A DNA stretch of 64,000 nt from Devosia sp. (GCF_017744655.1 NZ_JAGIAW010000007.1:248001-312000), one strand, 5' to 3'; shown: positions 29,172 through 38,527, numbered from the stretch's first letter. The notes: generated by a model from the sequence alone, not told the origin. Made by a program: numbers and translations.

Positions 29172-30454
29172 GCCGCGCTTTCTACCAGCGCCGCGACGCC
29201 CATGCCACCCGCCGTACACACCGAAATCAACGCTCTTTTATTTGCCTGTTCGGACAGCAGTTTTGCCGTCAGGCCCAGGATGCGCGCGCCCGTCGCCGCA
29301 AAGGGATGGCCGTAAGCAAGGCTCGAACCCTTCACATTGATCTTTGCCGGATCGATTTCTCCGAGCACGCTGTCGCGCCCCAGCACGTCCTTGCAATAGG
29401 TCGGGTCCTTCCAGGCTTTGAGCGTGCACAATACCTGCGCAGCAAAAGCCTCGTGCAGCTCAAAATAGTCGATATCGGCAAAGCCCAGGCCGGCACGCTG
29501 CAGCATTTCCGAAACCGCAATGGTCGGCGCCATGAGAAGGCCCTCGCCATGCGCGAAATCATTACCGGCGACACGGCCAACCGTCAGATAGGCAAGGATC
29601 GGCAGGCCCCGCGCCTTGGCCCATTCTTCGCTCGCCAGCAGCACACTCGAAGCACCATCCGTCAGCGGCGTCGAATTGCCGGCCGTCAAAGTGCCATGCC
29701 CCGACGACTTGTCGAAGGCCGGCTTCAGCGTCGACATCTTGTCGAGATTGCTGTCCGCCCGAACATTGTTGTCCCGCACGAGGCCCGCGCACTGGACGAG
29801 CAGGTCATCATGGAACCCCTCGTCATAGGCTTTTGCCGCGTTCTGGTGGCTCGCCACCGCCAATTCATCCTGCGCCCTTCGCGAGATACCCCATTCGCGG
29901 GCCATCAATTCGCAATGCTGGCCCATGGACATCCCGGTGCGCGGCTCATTGACCGAGGGCGCCACCGGAGTCAGTTCGCCAAAGGAAAAGCCCTTGGTGA
30001 AGGCCTTTATCTTTTGACCCGTCGTCTTGGCCGCATTGGCACTGAGCAGCCGATGCTGGAATTTTGAACCGAAAACGATGGGGCTATCCGAAACCGTATC
30101 CGACCCGGCGGCAATGCCGCTATCGATCTGCCCAGAAGCAATCTTGCCCGCCAGAACCAGCGCCGCCTGGAGGCTCGTGCCACAGGCGATCTGCAACGTC
30201 GTCCCCGGCGTCCGCGGCGAAAGGCCAGCATCGAGCAGGGCTTCGCGAGCGATATTAAAGTCTCGAGAGTGGTTGATCACCGCCCCGGCAATCACCTCAT
30301 CCACTTTTTCTCCCTTGAGCCCATACTTGTCCGCGAGCCCCCCGAGGGTCGCCGCCAGCATGGAGAGATTGGTTTCATCCACATAAGCCGTGCCACCACG
30401 GGCAAAGGGAATGCGAGCCGAGCCGACAATGGCAACGCGCTTGAGTTCAGTCAT
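29168..30454 (-). CDS. fadI: Acetyl-CoA C-acyltransferase (FadI-type thiolase)
   Basis: A 428-residue degradative thiolase, which cleaves 3-ketoacyl-CoA to acetyl-CoA and a shortened acyl-CoA at the end of each beta-oxidation turn. The acylated cysteine is in QIACGTSLQAAL (near residue 96), the histidine in ELHEAFAAQ and GHPFAATG, and the second cysteine in CTAGGMGVA. It follows fadJ by 14 bases in the fadE-fadJ-fadI operon. The overall pattern is FadI-like (trifunctional partner) rather than FadA or PhaA. Confidence 0.9.
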   Translation of the reverse strand: MTELKRVAIVGSARIPFARGGTAYVDETNLSMLAATLGGLADKYGLKGEKVDEVIAGAVINHSRDFNIAREALLDAGLSPRTPGTTLQIACGTSLQAALVLAGKIASGQIDSGIAAGSDTVSDSPIVFGSKFQHRLLSANAAKTTGQKIKAFTKGFSFGELTPVAPSVNEPRTGMSMGQHCELMAREWGISRRAQDELAVASHQNAAKAYDEGFHDDLLVQCAGLVRDNNVRADSNLDKMSTLKPAFDKSSGHGTLTAGNSTPLTDGASSVLLASEEWAKARGLPILAYLTVGRVAGNDFAHGEGLLMAPTIAVSEMLQRAGLGFADIDYFELHEAFAAQVLCTLKAWKDPTYCKDVLGRDSVLGEIDPAKINVKGSSLAYGHPFAATGARILGLTAKLLSEQANKRALISVCTAGGMGVAALVESAA

Positions 30455-30468
30455 TCTTCTGTTCCCCC

Positions 30469-32430
30469 TTAGGCCCGACCATCCGCACGGGCGCGCATCG
30501 GCCCGCCGAGGAATGGCGCAAAGCCCGTACCCATGATGACGCCGATATCGGCCAGGTCGGCATTGGCGACGACACCCTCGCCCACCACGATCTCAGTCGT
30601 ATCGACCAGCGGCTTTACCAGCTCACGGCCGAGCGCCACGAGATCGGCATTGGGCGGCGTCGAGCCCTTCACGGCCTTGCCATTCTCCCATTTGTAAAAG
30701 CCTTCATTGGTCTTGCGGCCCAATTTGCCCTCGGCAATCAGCCGGGCAAACTTGCTATCCGACGGCACGGAATGCCCTAGCTCGGTCGCCACCGACTTGC
30801 CGACATCGAGCCCGACCGTATCCATCAGTTCGATCGGCCCCATCGGCATACCAAAGGCCACGGCTGCTGCATCGAGCAATTCCTTGCTCTCGCCGCGCTC
30901 GACCCGTTCCACAGCGCCAAGCATGTAGGGCATGAGCACGCGATTGACCAAGAAACCCGGCGCCGACTTGACCACCACCGGCGACTTACCAATCGCCAGC
31001 GCAAAACTCGCGCCCTTGCCGATCGCCTCGTCCGAATTGAATTTCGACTTGATCACCTCAACCAGCGGCAACTGCGCCACCGGGTTGAAGAAGTGCAGCC
31101 CGATCAATCGCCCCGGCTCCTTCAGCGCTTCGGCAATCCGCTCCAGCTCAATGGAAGACGTATTGGTCGCAAGGATCGCGCCCGGCTTCAGCCTGCCTTC
31201 GACGCCCGAGAAGATCGACTGCTTCACTTCGAGCTTTTCGACCACGGCCTCGATGATCACATCAGCCCGCGGCACGCCATTGCCCTGCGGGTCCGGCGTC
31301 AGCCGCAGCATGGCGGCATCGACTTCGTGCTTCTTCTTGTAGCGCTTCTGGAACAGCTTTTTGGCCCGATCGAGCGCCGGCTGAATGCGCGCCATATCGA
31401 GGTCCTGCAGCGTGACGCTCATGCCGCGATAGGCGCACCAGGCCGCAATATCGCCGCCCATGACACCCGCGCCAATCACATGCACCCGCGAGAATTTTGC
31501 TCCCTTGAGCCCCTGCTTCTTCAGCCCCTCGGACATGAAGAACACGCGCCGCAAATTGGTCGCCGTCGGCGAGCCCATCAGCGGCACGAAGGCATCGACC
31601 TCCCCGCGCACCATGGCCTGCCAGTCATTGCCGTGCTTTTCGAACAGCTCGATCAGTGCATAGGGCGCGGGATAATTGACGCGGTTGGCCTTCTTACCAA
31701 CCTCTTCGCGCATCTTGTTGGCGACATAGTCGCGGAGGAGCGACCCGGCCATGGCGCGCTTGGCAAAACCGGCTGGAACGGACTTCCGATTCTGCAGCAC
31801 GGCCTTGCGGCCTTCCCAGCGCAGCATGTCGCGATGCCGCACCAGCTTGTCGACGAGATTGAGCCCGCGCGCCGTGCCAGCCTTCAGCATCTTGCCGGTG
31901 AGCATGATCTGCATTGCATCCACAGGTCCGGCCTGCCGAATGGAACGGCCCGTGCCCCCAAAGCCCGGGAAAATCCCCAGATTGACCTCAGGAAAACCGA
32001 TGCGGGTTTTGTCGTCATTGACGGCAATGCGGTAGTGGCACGCCAGCGCCAGTTCGAGCCCGCCGCCCAGACAAAACCCATGAATGCCGGCCACGAACGG
32101 AATCTTCAGATTTTCGATCCGTGCGAACAGCGCATGCGTCCGCCGCAGCGCCTCCGGCAGCACCGAAAAATCGCTCATCGCATCGAATTCGGCAACGTCC
32201 GCTCCGGCAATAAAACCGCTCTCCTTGCCCGAGAGCAGCACCACACCGACGAGTTCCTTGCTGTTGGCCAGGTCCTCGAACCGCGCCACCAGCGTTTCGA
32301 GCTCCATGATCGCCTCGCGGCTCAGCACGTTTACGGAGCCGCCCGGCGAGTTGATGATGAGCCAGCCGATATTCTCGATATCGGTATGGAAACTCCAGTG
32401 CTTGGTCTCGGTTGCCTGTGGGGCGATCAT
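30469..32430 (-). CDS. fadJ: Fatty-acid oxidation multifunctional enzyme (FadJ-type)
   Basis: A 653-residue fusion. Residues 1-190 are enoyl-CoA hydratase (GFIAGADVAEF with oxyanion glycine, HGFCLGGGLELALACHYRIAV, LPEVNLGIFPGFGGTGR-like). Residues from about 300 are 3-hydroxyacyl-CoA dehydrogenase (NAD loop VHVIGAGVMGGDIAAW, ATNTSSIELERIA, GLHFFNPVAQLPLVEV, the catalytic histidine). A C-terminal dimer domain includes GRKTNEGFYKWENG. Start ATG 32430 follows GAGGAGC and gives the family N-terminus. It catalyses hydration and oxidation between FadE and FadI. Confidence 0.92.
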   Translation of the reverse strand: MIAPQATETKHWSFHTDIENIGWLIINSPGGSVNVLSREAIMELETLVARFEDLANSKELVGVVLLSGKESGFIAGADVAEFDAMSDFSVLPEALRRTHALFARIENLKIPFVAGIHGFCLGGGLELALACHYRIAVNDDKTRIGFPEVNLGIFPGFGGTGRSIRQAGPVDAMQIMLTGKMLKAGTARGLNLVDKLVRHRDMLRWEGRKAVLQNRKSVPAGFAKRAMAGSLLRDYVANKMREEVGKKANRVNYPAPYALIELFEKHGNDWQAMVRGEVDAFVPLMGSPTATNLRRVFFMSEGLKKQGLKGAKFSRVHVIGAGVMGGDIAAWCAYRGMSVTLQDLDMARIQPALDRAKKLFQKRYKKKHEVDAAMLRLTPDPQGNGVPRADVIIEAVVEKLEVKQSIFSGVEGRLKPGAILATNTSSIELERIAEALKEPGRLIGLHFFNPVAQLPLVEVIKSKFNSDEAIGKGASFALAIGKSPVVVKSAPGFLVNRVLMPYMLGAVERVERGESKELLDAAAVAFGMPMGPIELMDTVGLDVGKSVATELGHSVPSDSKFARLIAEGKLGRKTNEGFYKWENGKAVKGSTPPNADLVALGRELVKPLVDTTEIVVGEGVVANADLADIGVIMGTGFAPFLGGPMRARADGRA

Positions 32431-32473
32431 GCTTGCTCCTCGGTATTCCCTGTCGATCCGCCGGCTTCTTATT

Positions 32474-34939
32474 TTATTCGGCTGCCGCGCGCGGTTCGGC
32501 ATGCTTCAAAACGTCCTTGTCGAAATCATCGACATGCACGGCGCGTTCCGTCGCCTCATCCGCTGCCCGCATGATCCCGGCTTCGTTGTCATTGATGACC
32601 CCGGCCTTGACCGCATCGACGATGGCATCGCGATCAAGCCGACGCTCGAACACGCCACGACGCGATGCTTTGATGAACCGGGCCTCGATATCCTCGGCCT
32701 CGGTCACCTTGATGAAGGCATCTTCCAGAACGCCTGTGACATCATTTGGGTCCGTCGTGACATAGACACCCGTCGTCAGCCGGTCGCGGAACGCACCTGG
32801 CCGCAGCACGGCACGCACAAAGCGATAGTTGACCCGGTCGCTGGCCCGCTTGGCATGCCGCCCGAGCGGGAAACAGAGAATGCGCATGGCCCAGGCAAAG
32901 AACGGATTGGGGAAGTTGTCGAACACTTCGCCAAAGCTCTTTTCGATCGACGCGATCCGGTCCGCCATGATGGCCTCAACCAGTTCCTTGTCTTCGGCAA
33001 TCCGCCCCTCTTCGTCAAAACGCTTCAGCGTCGCCGACATCAGGTAGAGATCGCCCAGAAGGTCGGCCATACGGCCCGAAAGCTTCTGCTTGCGCTTCAG
33101 GGCACCGCCCAGAACCACCGTGGTCCAGTCAGCCACCAGCGCAAAATCCTGCGAATAGCGATGGAGCTTGCGATACCAACCAGCCATCGGCCCGTCATTT
33201 GGCGAGGAGGCGAAGGCGCCATTGGTGAGACCATGCAGGAAACTCGCGACAATATTGCGCAGCATGAAGGCCGTGTGCCCGCCAAAAGCCTTGTCGAAGG
33301 CGTCAATACCGGCCCTGCGATCCTTGTTCTGCGCTGCCTCAACTTCCTTGAGCAGGTACGGATGCGCGCGCAGCACGCCCTGCGCAAAGGTCATCAGCGT
33401 GCGCGTCAGAATGTTTGCGCCTTCCACCGTGATGGCCACCGGCAGCGCCTGATAGGCGCCGAAGAGATAATTGCCCGGCCCATCCTGAATGGCACGACCA
33501 CCCTGGATATCGAAGGCATCGTCCATGCTGTCGCGCATGGCTTCGGTCGTCGTGTACTTCAGCAGTCCCGCAATAACAGCCGGCCGCTGGCCCTCGTCGA
33601 CCATTGACGCCGTCAGCCGCCGCGCCGCCTCAAAGCTATAGGCGCGCTTGATCATCTCGCCGAGCGGTTCAGCCACGCCTTCCATGATCCCGACCGGAAT
33701 ACCAAACTGACGGCGCACGCGGGCATAGGCCGAAGTGGCGCGCAGCGTCGCCTTGATCGAGATCGAGCCGATGGCCGGCAGCGAAATCGCGCGGCCCGTA
33801 GCCAGACACTCCATCAGCATGCGCCAGCCCTGCCCCGCATAGTCGGTGCCGCCGATCAGATAATCGATCGGCACGAACATCTCTTTGCCGCGCACCGGCC
33901 CATTCATAAAGGCCTGCCGCGCCGGATAGTGGCGGCGGCCGATATCAAGCCCCGGATGATCGCTGGGAATAAGCGCCAGCGTAATGCCGATATCCTCGCC
34001 GCGACCCAAGAGATTATCCGGGTCCTTGAGAAGGAACGCGAGGCCCACCAGCGTCGCAATCGGCGCCAGCGTAATATAGCGCTTATCAAAGGTCAGGTTG
34101 ACGCCAAGCACCTCCTGCCCATTCCACATACCCCTAGTGACAATACCGATATCGCGCATGCCCCCTGCATCCGAACCCGAATGCACGCCCGTCAGCGCAA
34201 AGCACGGAATGTCCTGACCGGTCGCGAGGCGATGGAGATACTTTTCCTTCTGCGCCGGCGTCCCGTACTTTTCGAGCAGTTCACCCGGCCCCAGTGAATT
34301 GGGCACCATGACGGTGATCCCCGCCGCCACCGAGCGGCTGGCGATCTTCGACACGATCATCGACTGCGCCTGTGCCGAAAAGCCGAGGCCACCATGCTCC
34401 TTGGCAATGAGCATGCCCAAAAAGCCCTTGTCGCGCAGGAACTGCCAAAGCTCGGGCGACAGGTCCGCCCGGTTATGGCGGATGTCCCAATCGTCGATCA
34501 TCTTGCAGGCGGTTTCGGTCTCATTATCGAGAAAGGCCTGCTCTTCCGCCGATAGCGTCAGCGGCCGGATTTTCGTCAGCTTGCCCCAGTCCGGACGCCC
34601 CGAAAACAGTTCCGCATCCCAGCCCACCGTGCCGGCATCGAGCGCCTCCTGCTCCGTGCGGCTCACCTTGGGCAGGATGGATTTCACGGCCCCAAAGATC
34701 GGCGTGATCAGCACGGCTTTTCGCACCGGCTCAAGGCTGAGCGCCAGTAGGATGACACCGAGGACAATCAGCACCCAGCTACCGAATCCCAGCCCAAAGG
34801 TCGCTCCGCTCGTCGCAAACTGCACGCCGGACAGGAGACCGATAGCGATTGCCGCCGCACCCCACTGCCAGAGCGGGCTCTCGCGCATGGCCAGCGTCGC
34901 AAACACCGCAATGGCGATCAAAATGAGCAAAAGGGTCAC
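32474..34939 (-). CDS. fadE: Acyl-CoA dehydrogenase FadE
   Basis: An 821-residue membrane-associated acyl-CoA dehydrogenase of the long FadE class (E. coli FadE is 814). Start is GTG 34939: AGGAGG lies 8 bases before it, and the protein then begins with two membrane helices as in FadE (TLLLILIAIAVFATLA, SWVLIVLGVILLALSL). ATG 34993 would add 18 residues with no ribosome-binding site. Then come VSRTEQEALDAGTVGWDAELF, FAD/acyl-CoA segments (FALTGVHSGSDAG, ARVRRQFGIPVGIMEGV) and the FadE-specific C-terminal extension. It is first in the leftward operon and its promoter overlaps a MerR-type palindrome at 35088-35105. Confidence 0.9.
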   Translation of the reverse strand: MTLLLILIAIAVFATLAMRESPLWQWGAAAIAIGLLSGVQFATSGATFGLGFGSWVLIVLGVILLALSLEPVRKAVLITPIFGAVKSILPKVSRTEQEALDAGTVGWDAELFSGRPDWGKLTKIRPLTLSAEEQAFLDNETETACKMIDDWDIRHNRADLSPELWQFLRDKGFLGMLIAKEHGGLGFSAQAQSMIVSKIASRSVAAGITVMVPNSLGPGELLEKYGTPAQKEKYLHRLATGQDIPCFALTGVHSGSDAGGMRDIGIVTRGMWNGQEVLGVNLTFDKRYITLAPIATLVGLAFLLKDPDNLLGRGEDIGITLALIPSDHPGLDIGRRHYPARQAFMNGPVRGKEMFVPIDYLIGGTDYAGQGWRMLMECLATGRAISLPAIGSISIKATLRATSAYARVRRQFGIPVGIMEGVAEPLGEMIKRAYSFEAARRLTASMVDEGQRPAVIAGLLKYTTTEAMRDSMDDAFDIQGGRAIQDGPGNYLFGAYQALPVAITVEGANILTRTLMTFAQGVLRAHPYLLKEVEAAQNKDRRAGIDAFDKAFGGHTAFMLRNIVASFLHGLTNGAFASSPNDGPMAGWYRKLHRYSQDFALVADWTTVVLGGALKRKQKLSGRMADLLGDLYLMSATLKRFDEEGRIAEDKELVEAIMADRIASIEKSFGEVFDNFPNPFFAWAMRILCFPLGRHAKRASDRVNYRFVRAVLRPGAFRDRLTTGVYVTTDPNDVTGVLEDAFIKVTEAEDIEARFIKASRRGVFERRLDRDAIVDAVKAGVINDNEAGIMRAADEATERAVHVDDFDKDVLKHAEPRAAAE

Positions 34940-35333
34940 TGCACTGTCCTCCTCGGACGGCGCGACACCAAGATTGGAGGCGTCGCCCGCCATGCCAAAC
35001 CACTGGGCCGATTTCCGCAGAACCAGCCCTTATGCCTCACACCACCCTAGACCATGGCGGGGCATTTGTTGACGTCACTCTAGCAAGCTTTACGTAAACG
35101 TCAACTAAACGCCGCAAACGTCCATTTGGTTCGACGCGACGCCTCTCCCAAACCCAGCATACGCTCGGATTCTTTAGGCGAGGTTTCCTAACGCCGCATT
35201 GGCGTTGAACCGCACGCGATGAGCGCCAACCCAGAGCCCGATTACATGCTGCAACGGGGTCATCAAACCTCCCAGGATCGACTGGGCCAAGCAGAACCGC
35301 GCCGCGCTTCTCCTGATCGGTGGCGATGTGCCG
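34940..35333. other. fadE promoter region and non-coding gap
   Basis: A 394-base stretch. It carries the operator-like palindrome at 35088-35105, a TTGACGTCA at 35069-35077 and a small AACGCC-GCATT-GGCGTT hairpin at 35191-35207. A 64-codon rightward reading frame from 35219 has no ribosome-binding site, no recognisable domain, and runs into the antisense of the DUF1905 gene, so I do not call it. Confidence 0.5.
35088..35105 (-). promoter_or_regulatory. Palindromic operator overlapping the fadE -35 box
   Basis: Minus strand TTGACGTTTACGTAAAG, an inverted repeat of TTxACGT around TT. The TTGACG end can serve as the -35 hexamer for leftward transcription. Fifteen of seventeen bases match the site at 35688-35705 in front of fadD. 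This resembles operators of MerR-type regulators (LiuR group) of acyl-CoA degradation. Confidence 0.55.
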
Positions 35334-35627
35334 TCAGGACGGCCCCACGACCATCACGACCTCAATCACGCCATTTTCAGGAATTTCGATCCGTTTGCGC
35401 ACCGCATCCTTAAGCGGCAGCAGATAACCGCGGTCCTTGGGAAAGAGAGAGGTGCGGAACCCAACATCGCCGATCGCGGCCTCGATAGGGATGACGCCCC
35501 AGCCATAGGAGACTGATTTCGCCATTTCCGCGACTTTGACCGACACTTCTTCCGGCAGCCGCGCAAAGTAGTACGGCGCTGGCCCGCGCCAATGGATGAC
35601 TTCGGCAACGAAGCTGAATTCCGCCAT
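35334..35627 (-). CDS. DUF1905 domain protein
   Basis: A 97-residue cytoplasmic protein (MAEFSFVAEVIHWRGPAPYYFARLPEEVSV..) matching the small DUF1905 fold: a beta-barrel-like domain with WRGPAPYYFARLPEEV at the start, GWGVIPIEAAIGDVGFRTSLFPK in the middle and a YLLPLKDAVRKRIEI-type end. Function is unknown; the family occurs alone or fused to YdeI-type OmdA domains. ATG 35627 is chosen because AGAGG lies 8 bases upstream; GTG 35633 is too close to that site. It sits between the two fad operons and diverges from fadD. Confidence 0.85.
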   Translation of the reverse strand: MAEFSFVAEVIHWRGPAPYYFARLPEEVSVKVAEMAKSVSYGWGVIPIEAAIGDVGFRTSLFPKDRGYLLPLKDAVRKRIEIPENGVIEVVMVVGPS

Positions 35628-35687
35628 ACCCACTTCCTCTCAACGTGGCTCCAAGCACAGAAAACGATCAAACCACTTGGGCAGTTG

Positions 35688-35705
35688 TTTGACGCTAACG
35701 TAAAG
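35688..35705 (+). promoter_or_regulatory. Palindromic operator overlapping the fadD promoter
   Basis: TTTGACGCTAACGTAAAG, nearly identical to the fadE site. TTGACG here could be a rightward -35 box with AATAGT 17 bases later, about 60 bases upstream of fadD. The same DNA also lies upstream of the leftward DUF1905 gene. Confidence 0.55.
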
Positions 35706-35788
35706 CCATGAAATAGTTCTTCCTGCATGCTGGCGGAGGAAGTGACGGAACATACCGCGCTGCCGGCATCACGAGGAGGAAACAAGGC

Positions 35789-37504
35789 ATGTCGACCGAG
35801 ACTCATTCGCCCGACCGCGTCCGTCCCTGGATCGCCAGCTATCCCGAAGGGATCGAGTGGCAGACCGAGATCGATACGACCCCGGTGCACGAACAGGTCC
35901 TGGCCGCCTGCGCCCGCAATCCCTCGGCCGTCGCACTCGACTTCCTCGGCGGCACCACCACCTTTGGCGACCTCGCCAAGAAGATCGTCGCCTTCGCGGG
36001 TGCCCTTCAATCCCAATATGGCGTCAAGAAAGGCAGCCGCGTCGCGCTCATGCTGCCCAATACGCCCTTCTATCCCATCGCCTATTACGGCGTCCTCCGG
36101 GCCGGCGGCACCGTGGTCAATTGCAACCCGCTCTATACCGTCCCGGAACTGAGCCACATCACCAAGAATGCTGGCGCCGACATTCTGATCACGCTCGATC
36201 TCAAGCAGATTTTCGAGAAGGCCGAGGCTCTGCTTGCAGCCCGCCATGTCGATTCGTTGGTCGTCTGCCATTTCCCAGACGCCCTGCCGCTGGCGAAAAA
36301 GATCCTCTACTCGCTCTTCAAGCGCAAGGACCTCTCCAATCCCTCAAAATCCCAGCACGCCGGAAAAATCCGCGCCTTCGACGAGCTGATCGCGGCAAAG
36401 CACACCCCGAGCGCCGTCGTCATCGACCCCAAGACCGACATCGCCGTGCAGCAATATACCGGCGGCACCACCGGCATCCCTAAGGGCGCGTTGCTGACCC
36501 ACGCCAATATCGCGGCCAATATGAGCCAGATCGACAAATGGGGCTGCGGACTGTTCTACCCGCCCTCAAAAGTCGTCGCCGTCCTGCCCTTCTTCCACAT
36601 CTTCGCCATGACCGTCTGCATGAACGTGCCGCTCTGCAATGGCACCCAGGTCGTCATGCTGCCGCGCTTCGAATTGAAGGCGCTGCTCGACCTGTTGATG
36701 CGCACCAAGGCCAATGTGCTTCCGGCCGTGCCGACGCTCCTCAACGCCATCGCCCGCGCCGACACGGCGACATCAGAACACCTGGCAAGCCTCGAAGTCG
36801 CCATTTCCGGCGGCGCGGCCCTGCCCGACGAAGTGCGCCATGCCTTCGCGAAAAAGTCGAAAGCCATCCTCGCCGAAGGCTATGGCCTCACCGAAGCCTC
36901 GCCCGTCGTCTGCTGCGCCGCCTTGCGTGTCGCCTCGAAACCCATGTCCATCGGCCTCCCGCTGCCGGGCACCGATATCCGCTTTGTCGATGTCGACAAG
37001 CACAAGGAAGTCGGCATCGGCGAGAATGGCGAACTGCAGGTCAAGGGCGCCCAGGTCATGGCCGGCTACTACAACAATCCCGAAGCGTCAGAAGAGGCCT
37101 TCGACGACGGCTGGCTGCGCACCGGCGATGTCGGGCATGTCGATGAAGACGGCTATGTCTTCCTCGTCGACCGCATCAAGGACCTGATCATCTGCTCCGG
37201 CTTCAACGTCTATCCGCGCACCATCGAGGAAGCGCTGATGGCCCACGAAGCCGTCGAGGAAACCAATGTCATCGGTGTGCCCGACGACTATCGCGGCGAA
37301 GCGCCCGTCGCCTATGTAAAACTCCGCGAAGGCAAGAGCGCCAGCGAAGCCGACCTGAAGCACTTCCTTGGCGAGAAGCTCAACAAGATCGAGATGCCCA
37401 AGGAAATCATCTTCAAGGACGCTCTGCCCAAGACCCTGATCGGCAAGCTCTCCAAGAAAGAGCTGCGCGAAGAATATGCCCAGAAGAAAGCCAAGAAGCA
37501 GTGA
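35789..37504 (+). CDS. fadD: Long-chain fatty acid-CoA ligase
   Basis: A 571-residue adenylate-forming enzyme that activates fatty acids to acyl-CoA with ATP. Signatures: P-loop YTGGTTGIPKGALLTH near residue 218, the fatty-acid signature region GWLRTGDVGHVDEDGYVFLVDRIKDLIICSGFNVYPRTIEE, and PKTLIGKLSKKELR at the C-terminus with the catalytic lysine. AGGAGGAAACAAGGC precedes ATG 35789. Its stop overlaps the MerR regulator start (GTGA). This provides the substrate for FadE-FadJ-FadI encoded divergently. Confidence 0.93.
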   Translation: MSTETHSPDRVRPWIASYPEGIEWQTEIDTTPVHEQVLAACARNPSAVALDFLGGTTTFGDLAKKIVAFAGALQSQYGVKKGSRVALMLPNTPFYPIAYYGVLRAGGTVVNCNPLYTVPELSHITKNAGADILITLDLKQIFEKAEALLAARHVDSLVVCHFPDALPLAKKILYSLFKRKDLSNPSKSQHAGKIRAFDELIAAKHTPSAVVIDPKTDIAVQQYTGGTTGIPKGALLTHANIAANMSQIDKWGCGLFYPPSKVVAVLPFFHIFAMTVCMNVPLCNGTQVVMLPRFELKALLDLLMRTKANVLPAVPTLLNAIARADTATSEHLASLEVAISGGAALPDEVRHAFAKKSKAILAEGYGLTEASPVVCCAALRVASKPMSIGLPLPGTDIRFVDVDKHKEVGIGENGELQVKGAQVMAGYYNNPEASEEAFDDGWLRTGDVGHVDEDGYVFLVDRIKDLIICSGFNVYPRTIEEALMAHEAVEETNVIGVPDDYRGEAPVAYVKLREGKSASEADLKHFLGEKLNKIEMPKEIIFKDALPKTLIGKLSKKELREEYAQKKAKKQ

Positions 37505-37893
37505 CTTCCCCCGACGCCGATAGCCCGGATCTTTATTCCATCGCCGACCTCGCCCGCGAGTTCGGCATCTCCACCCGGGCCATTCGTTTTTACGAGAGCA
37601 AGGGGCTGATCTCCCCCGAACGGCTGGGCGCCACCCGCGTCTTCCGCCGCCGCGATCGCGCCCGGCTGATCCTGATCCTGCGCGGCAAAAGGCTCGGCTT
37701 TTCGCTGCGCGATATCTCCGACTATCTCGCGCTCTATGACGCTGATCGTGGCCAACAGGTAAACTTGCTCGCCGAAAAAGTGGACGAGCGTTTAGAATTG
37801 CTTGAACAACAATTGGCTGACCTGCAAACCACGATTGCCGAACTGCAAGAAATCCGCAAACTTGCCCGGGATCGAGTCTCCCCTGCGAGTTAG
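37501..37893 (+). CDS. MerR-family regulator, probable controller of the fad genes
   Basis: A 130-residue MerR-type protein: winged helix (LYSIADLAREFGISTRAIRFYESKGLISPERLGATRVFRRRDRARL) at residues 11-55, then the dimerisation coiled coil (VDERLELLEQQLADLQTTIAELQEIRKLAR). It lacks the metal-binding cysteines of CueR or MerR and has almost no C-terminal sensor domain, like the LiuR group that regulates acyl-CoA and branched-chain degradation. It starts with GTG 37501 overlapping the fadD stop, so it is made with FadD. The palindromes before fadE and fadD are its likely targets. Confidence 0.85.
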   Translation: MTSPDADSPDLYSIADLAREFGISTRAIRFYESKGLISPERLGATRVFRRRDRARLILILRGKRLGFSLRDISDYLALYDADRGQQVNLLAEKVDERLELLEQQLADLQTTIAELQEIRKLARDRVSPAS

Positions 37894-37896
37894 GCC

Positions 37897-38430
37897 ATGT
37901 CAGAATTGTTCGCGTCCCTGACAGACGGTACCGGCCATCCCAATCGCTGGCCCTGCGCCATGCTGGTCTGCAGCCAGACCGAAGCCCGGCGCAACGGCGT
38001 CGATTGGGCCCCCAGCCACATCATCTCCATCTACGGCCCGGAAAGTCGCTATCTCGGCCTGCCCGATTTCGATCAGACCAAGCAACTCCACGCCCGCTTC
38101 GAGGACGTCGCCGACCCCGCCGCTCCGGGCGCCCCAACCCGCGCGCATATCGAAGAGATCACGGCCTTCGTCGATGGCCTGCCAAAAGATGCTCGCCTAA
38201 TGATCCACTGCCTCCAGGGCAGCACCCGCGGCGCCGCCACAGCCTTGGGTATTCTCTCGCGTTATCTGCCTGCCGATAAGGCGGGTCAGACCATCTTCAA
38301 GACCTTCCCCAATGTGGCCCCAAGCCCATTGGTTATCGCGCTCTGGGACAAGATGCTGGGCCTTGATGGCAAGCTGATCAAGGCCGGCCGCAAATTCCCA
38401 ACCTCGGGGTTGAGGCGCGCCGTCGCCTAA
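37897..38430 (+). CDS. Protein-tyrosine-phosphatase-like protein
   Basis: A 177-residue protein with the PTP/DSP active-site loop HCLQGSTRG (consensus HCxxGxxRS/T, cysteine near residue 108), preceded by MLVCSQTEARR and IISIYGPES beta strands. Such small phosphatases act on phosphotyrosine proteins or other phosphate esters; the substrate is unknown. It starts 3 bases after the MerR gene, so it is the third gene of the fadD unit, and a role linked to that regulon is possible. Confidence 0.8.
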   Translation: MSELFASLTDGTGHPNRWPCAMLVCSQTEARRNGVDWAPSHIISIYGPESRYLGLPDFDQTKQLHARFEDVADPAAPGAPTRAHIEEITAFVDGLPKDARLMIHCLQGSTRGAATALGILSRYLPADKAGQTIFKTFPNVAPSPLVIALWDKMLGLDGKLIKAGRKFPTSGLRRAVA

Positions 38431-38467
38431 GCGCACGACGACCAGCAAACCCACCTTGTCCAGTAGA

Positions 38468-38514
38468 CCTCATCCTGAGGCGCGAAGCGTAGCGTAGCCT
38501 CGAAGGACGAGGGC
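38468..38514. repeat. REP-like element, CCTCATCCTGAGG type
   Basis: CCTCATCCTGAGGCGCGAAGCG..GCCTCGAAGGACGAGG: a small palindromic extragenic repeat. A second member in the same orientation is at 51885-51935, sharing the CCTCAT..TGAGG..AGCG..AGCCTCGAA..ACGAGG framework. Confidence 0.7.
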
Positions 38515-38527
38515 GTACCCCAAAGCC

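Noticed and set aside
35219..35413. A 64-codon rightward frame between the fad operons
   Set aside because: No ribosome-binding site and it overlaps the antisense of the DUF1905 gene.
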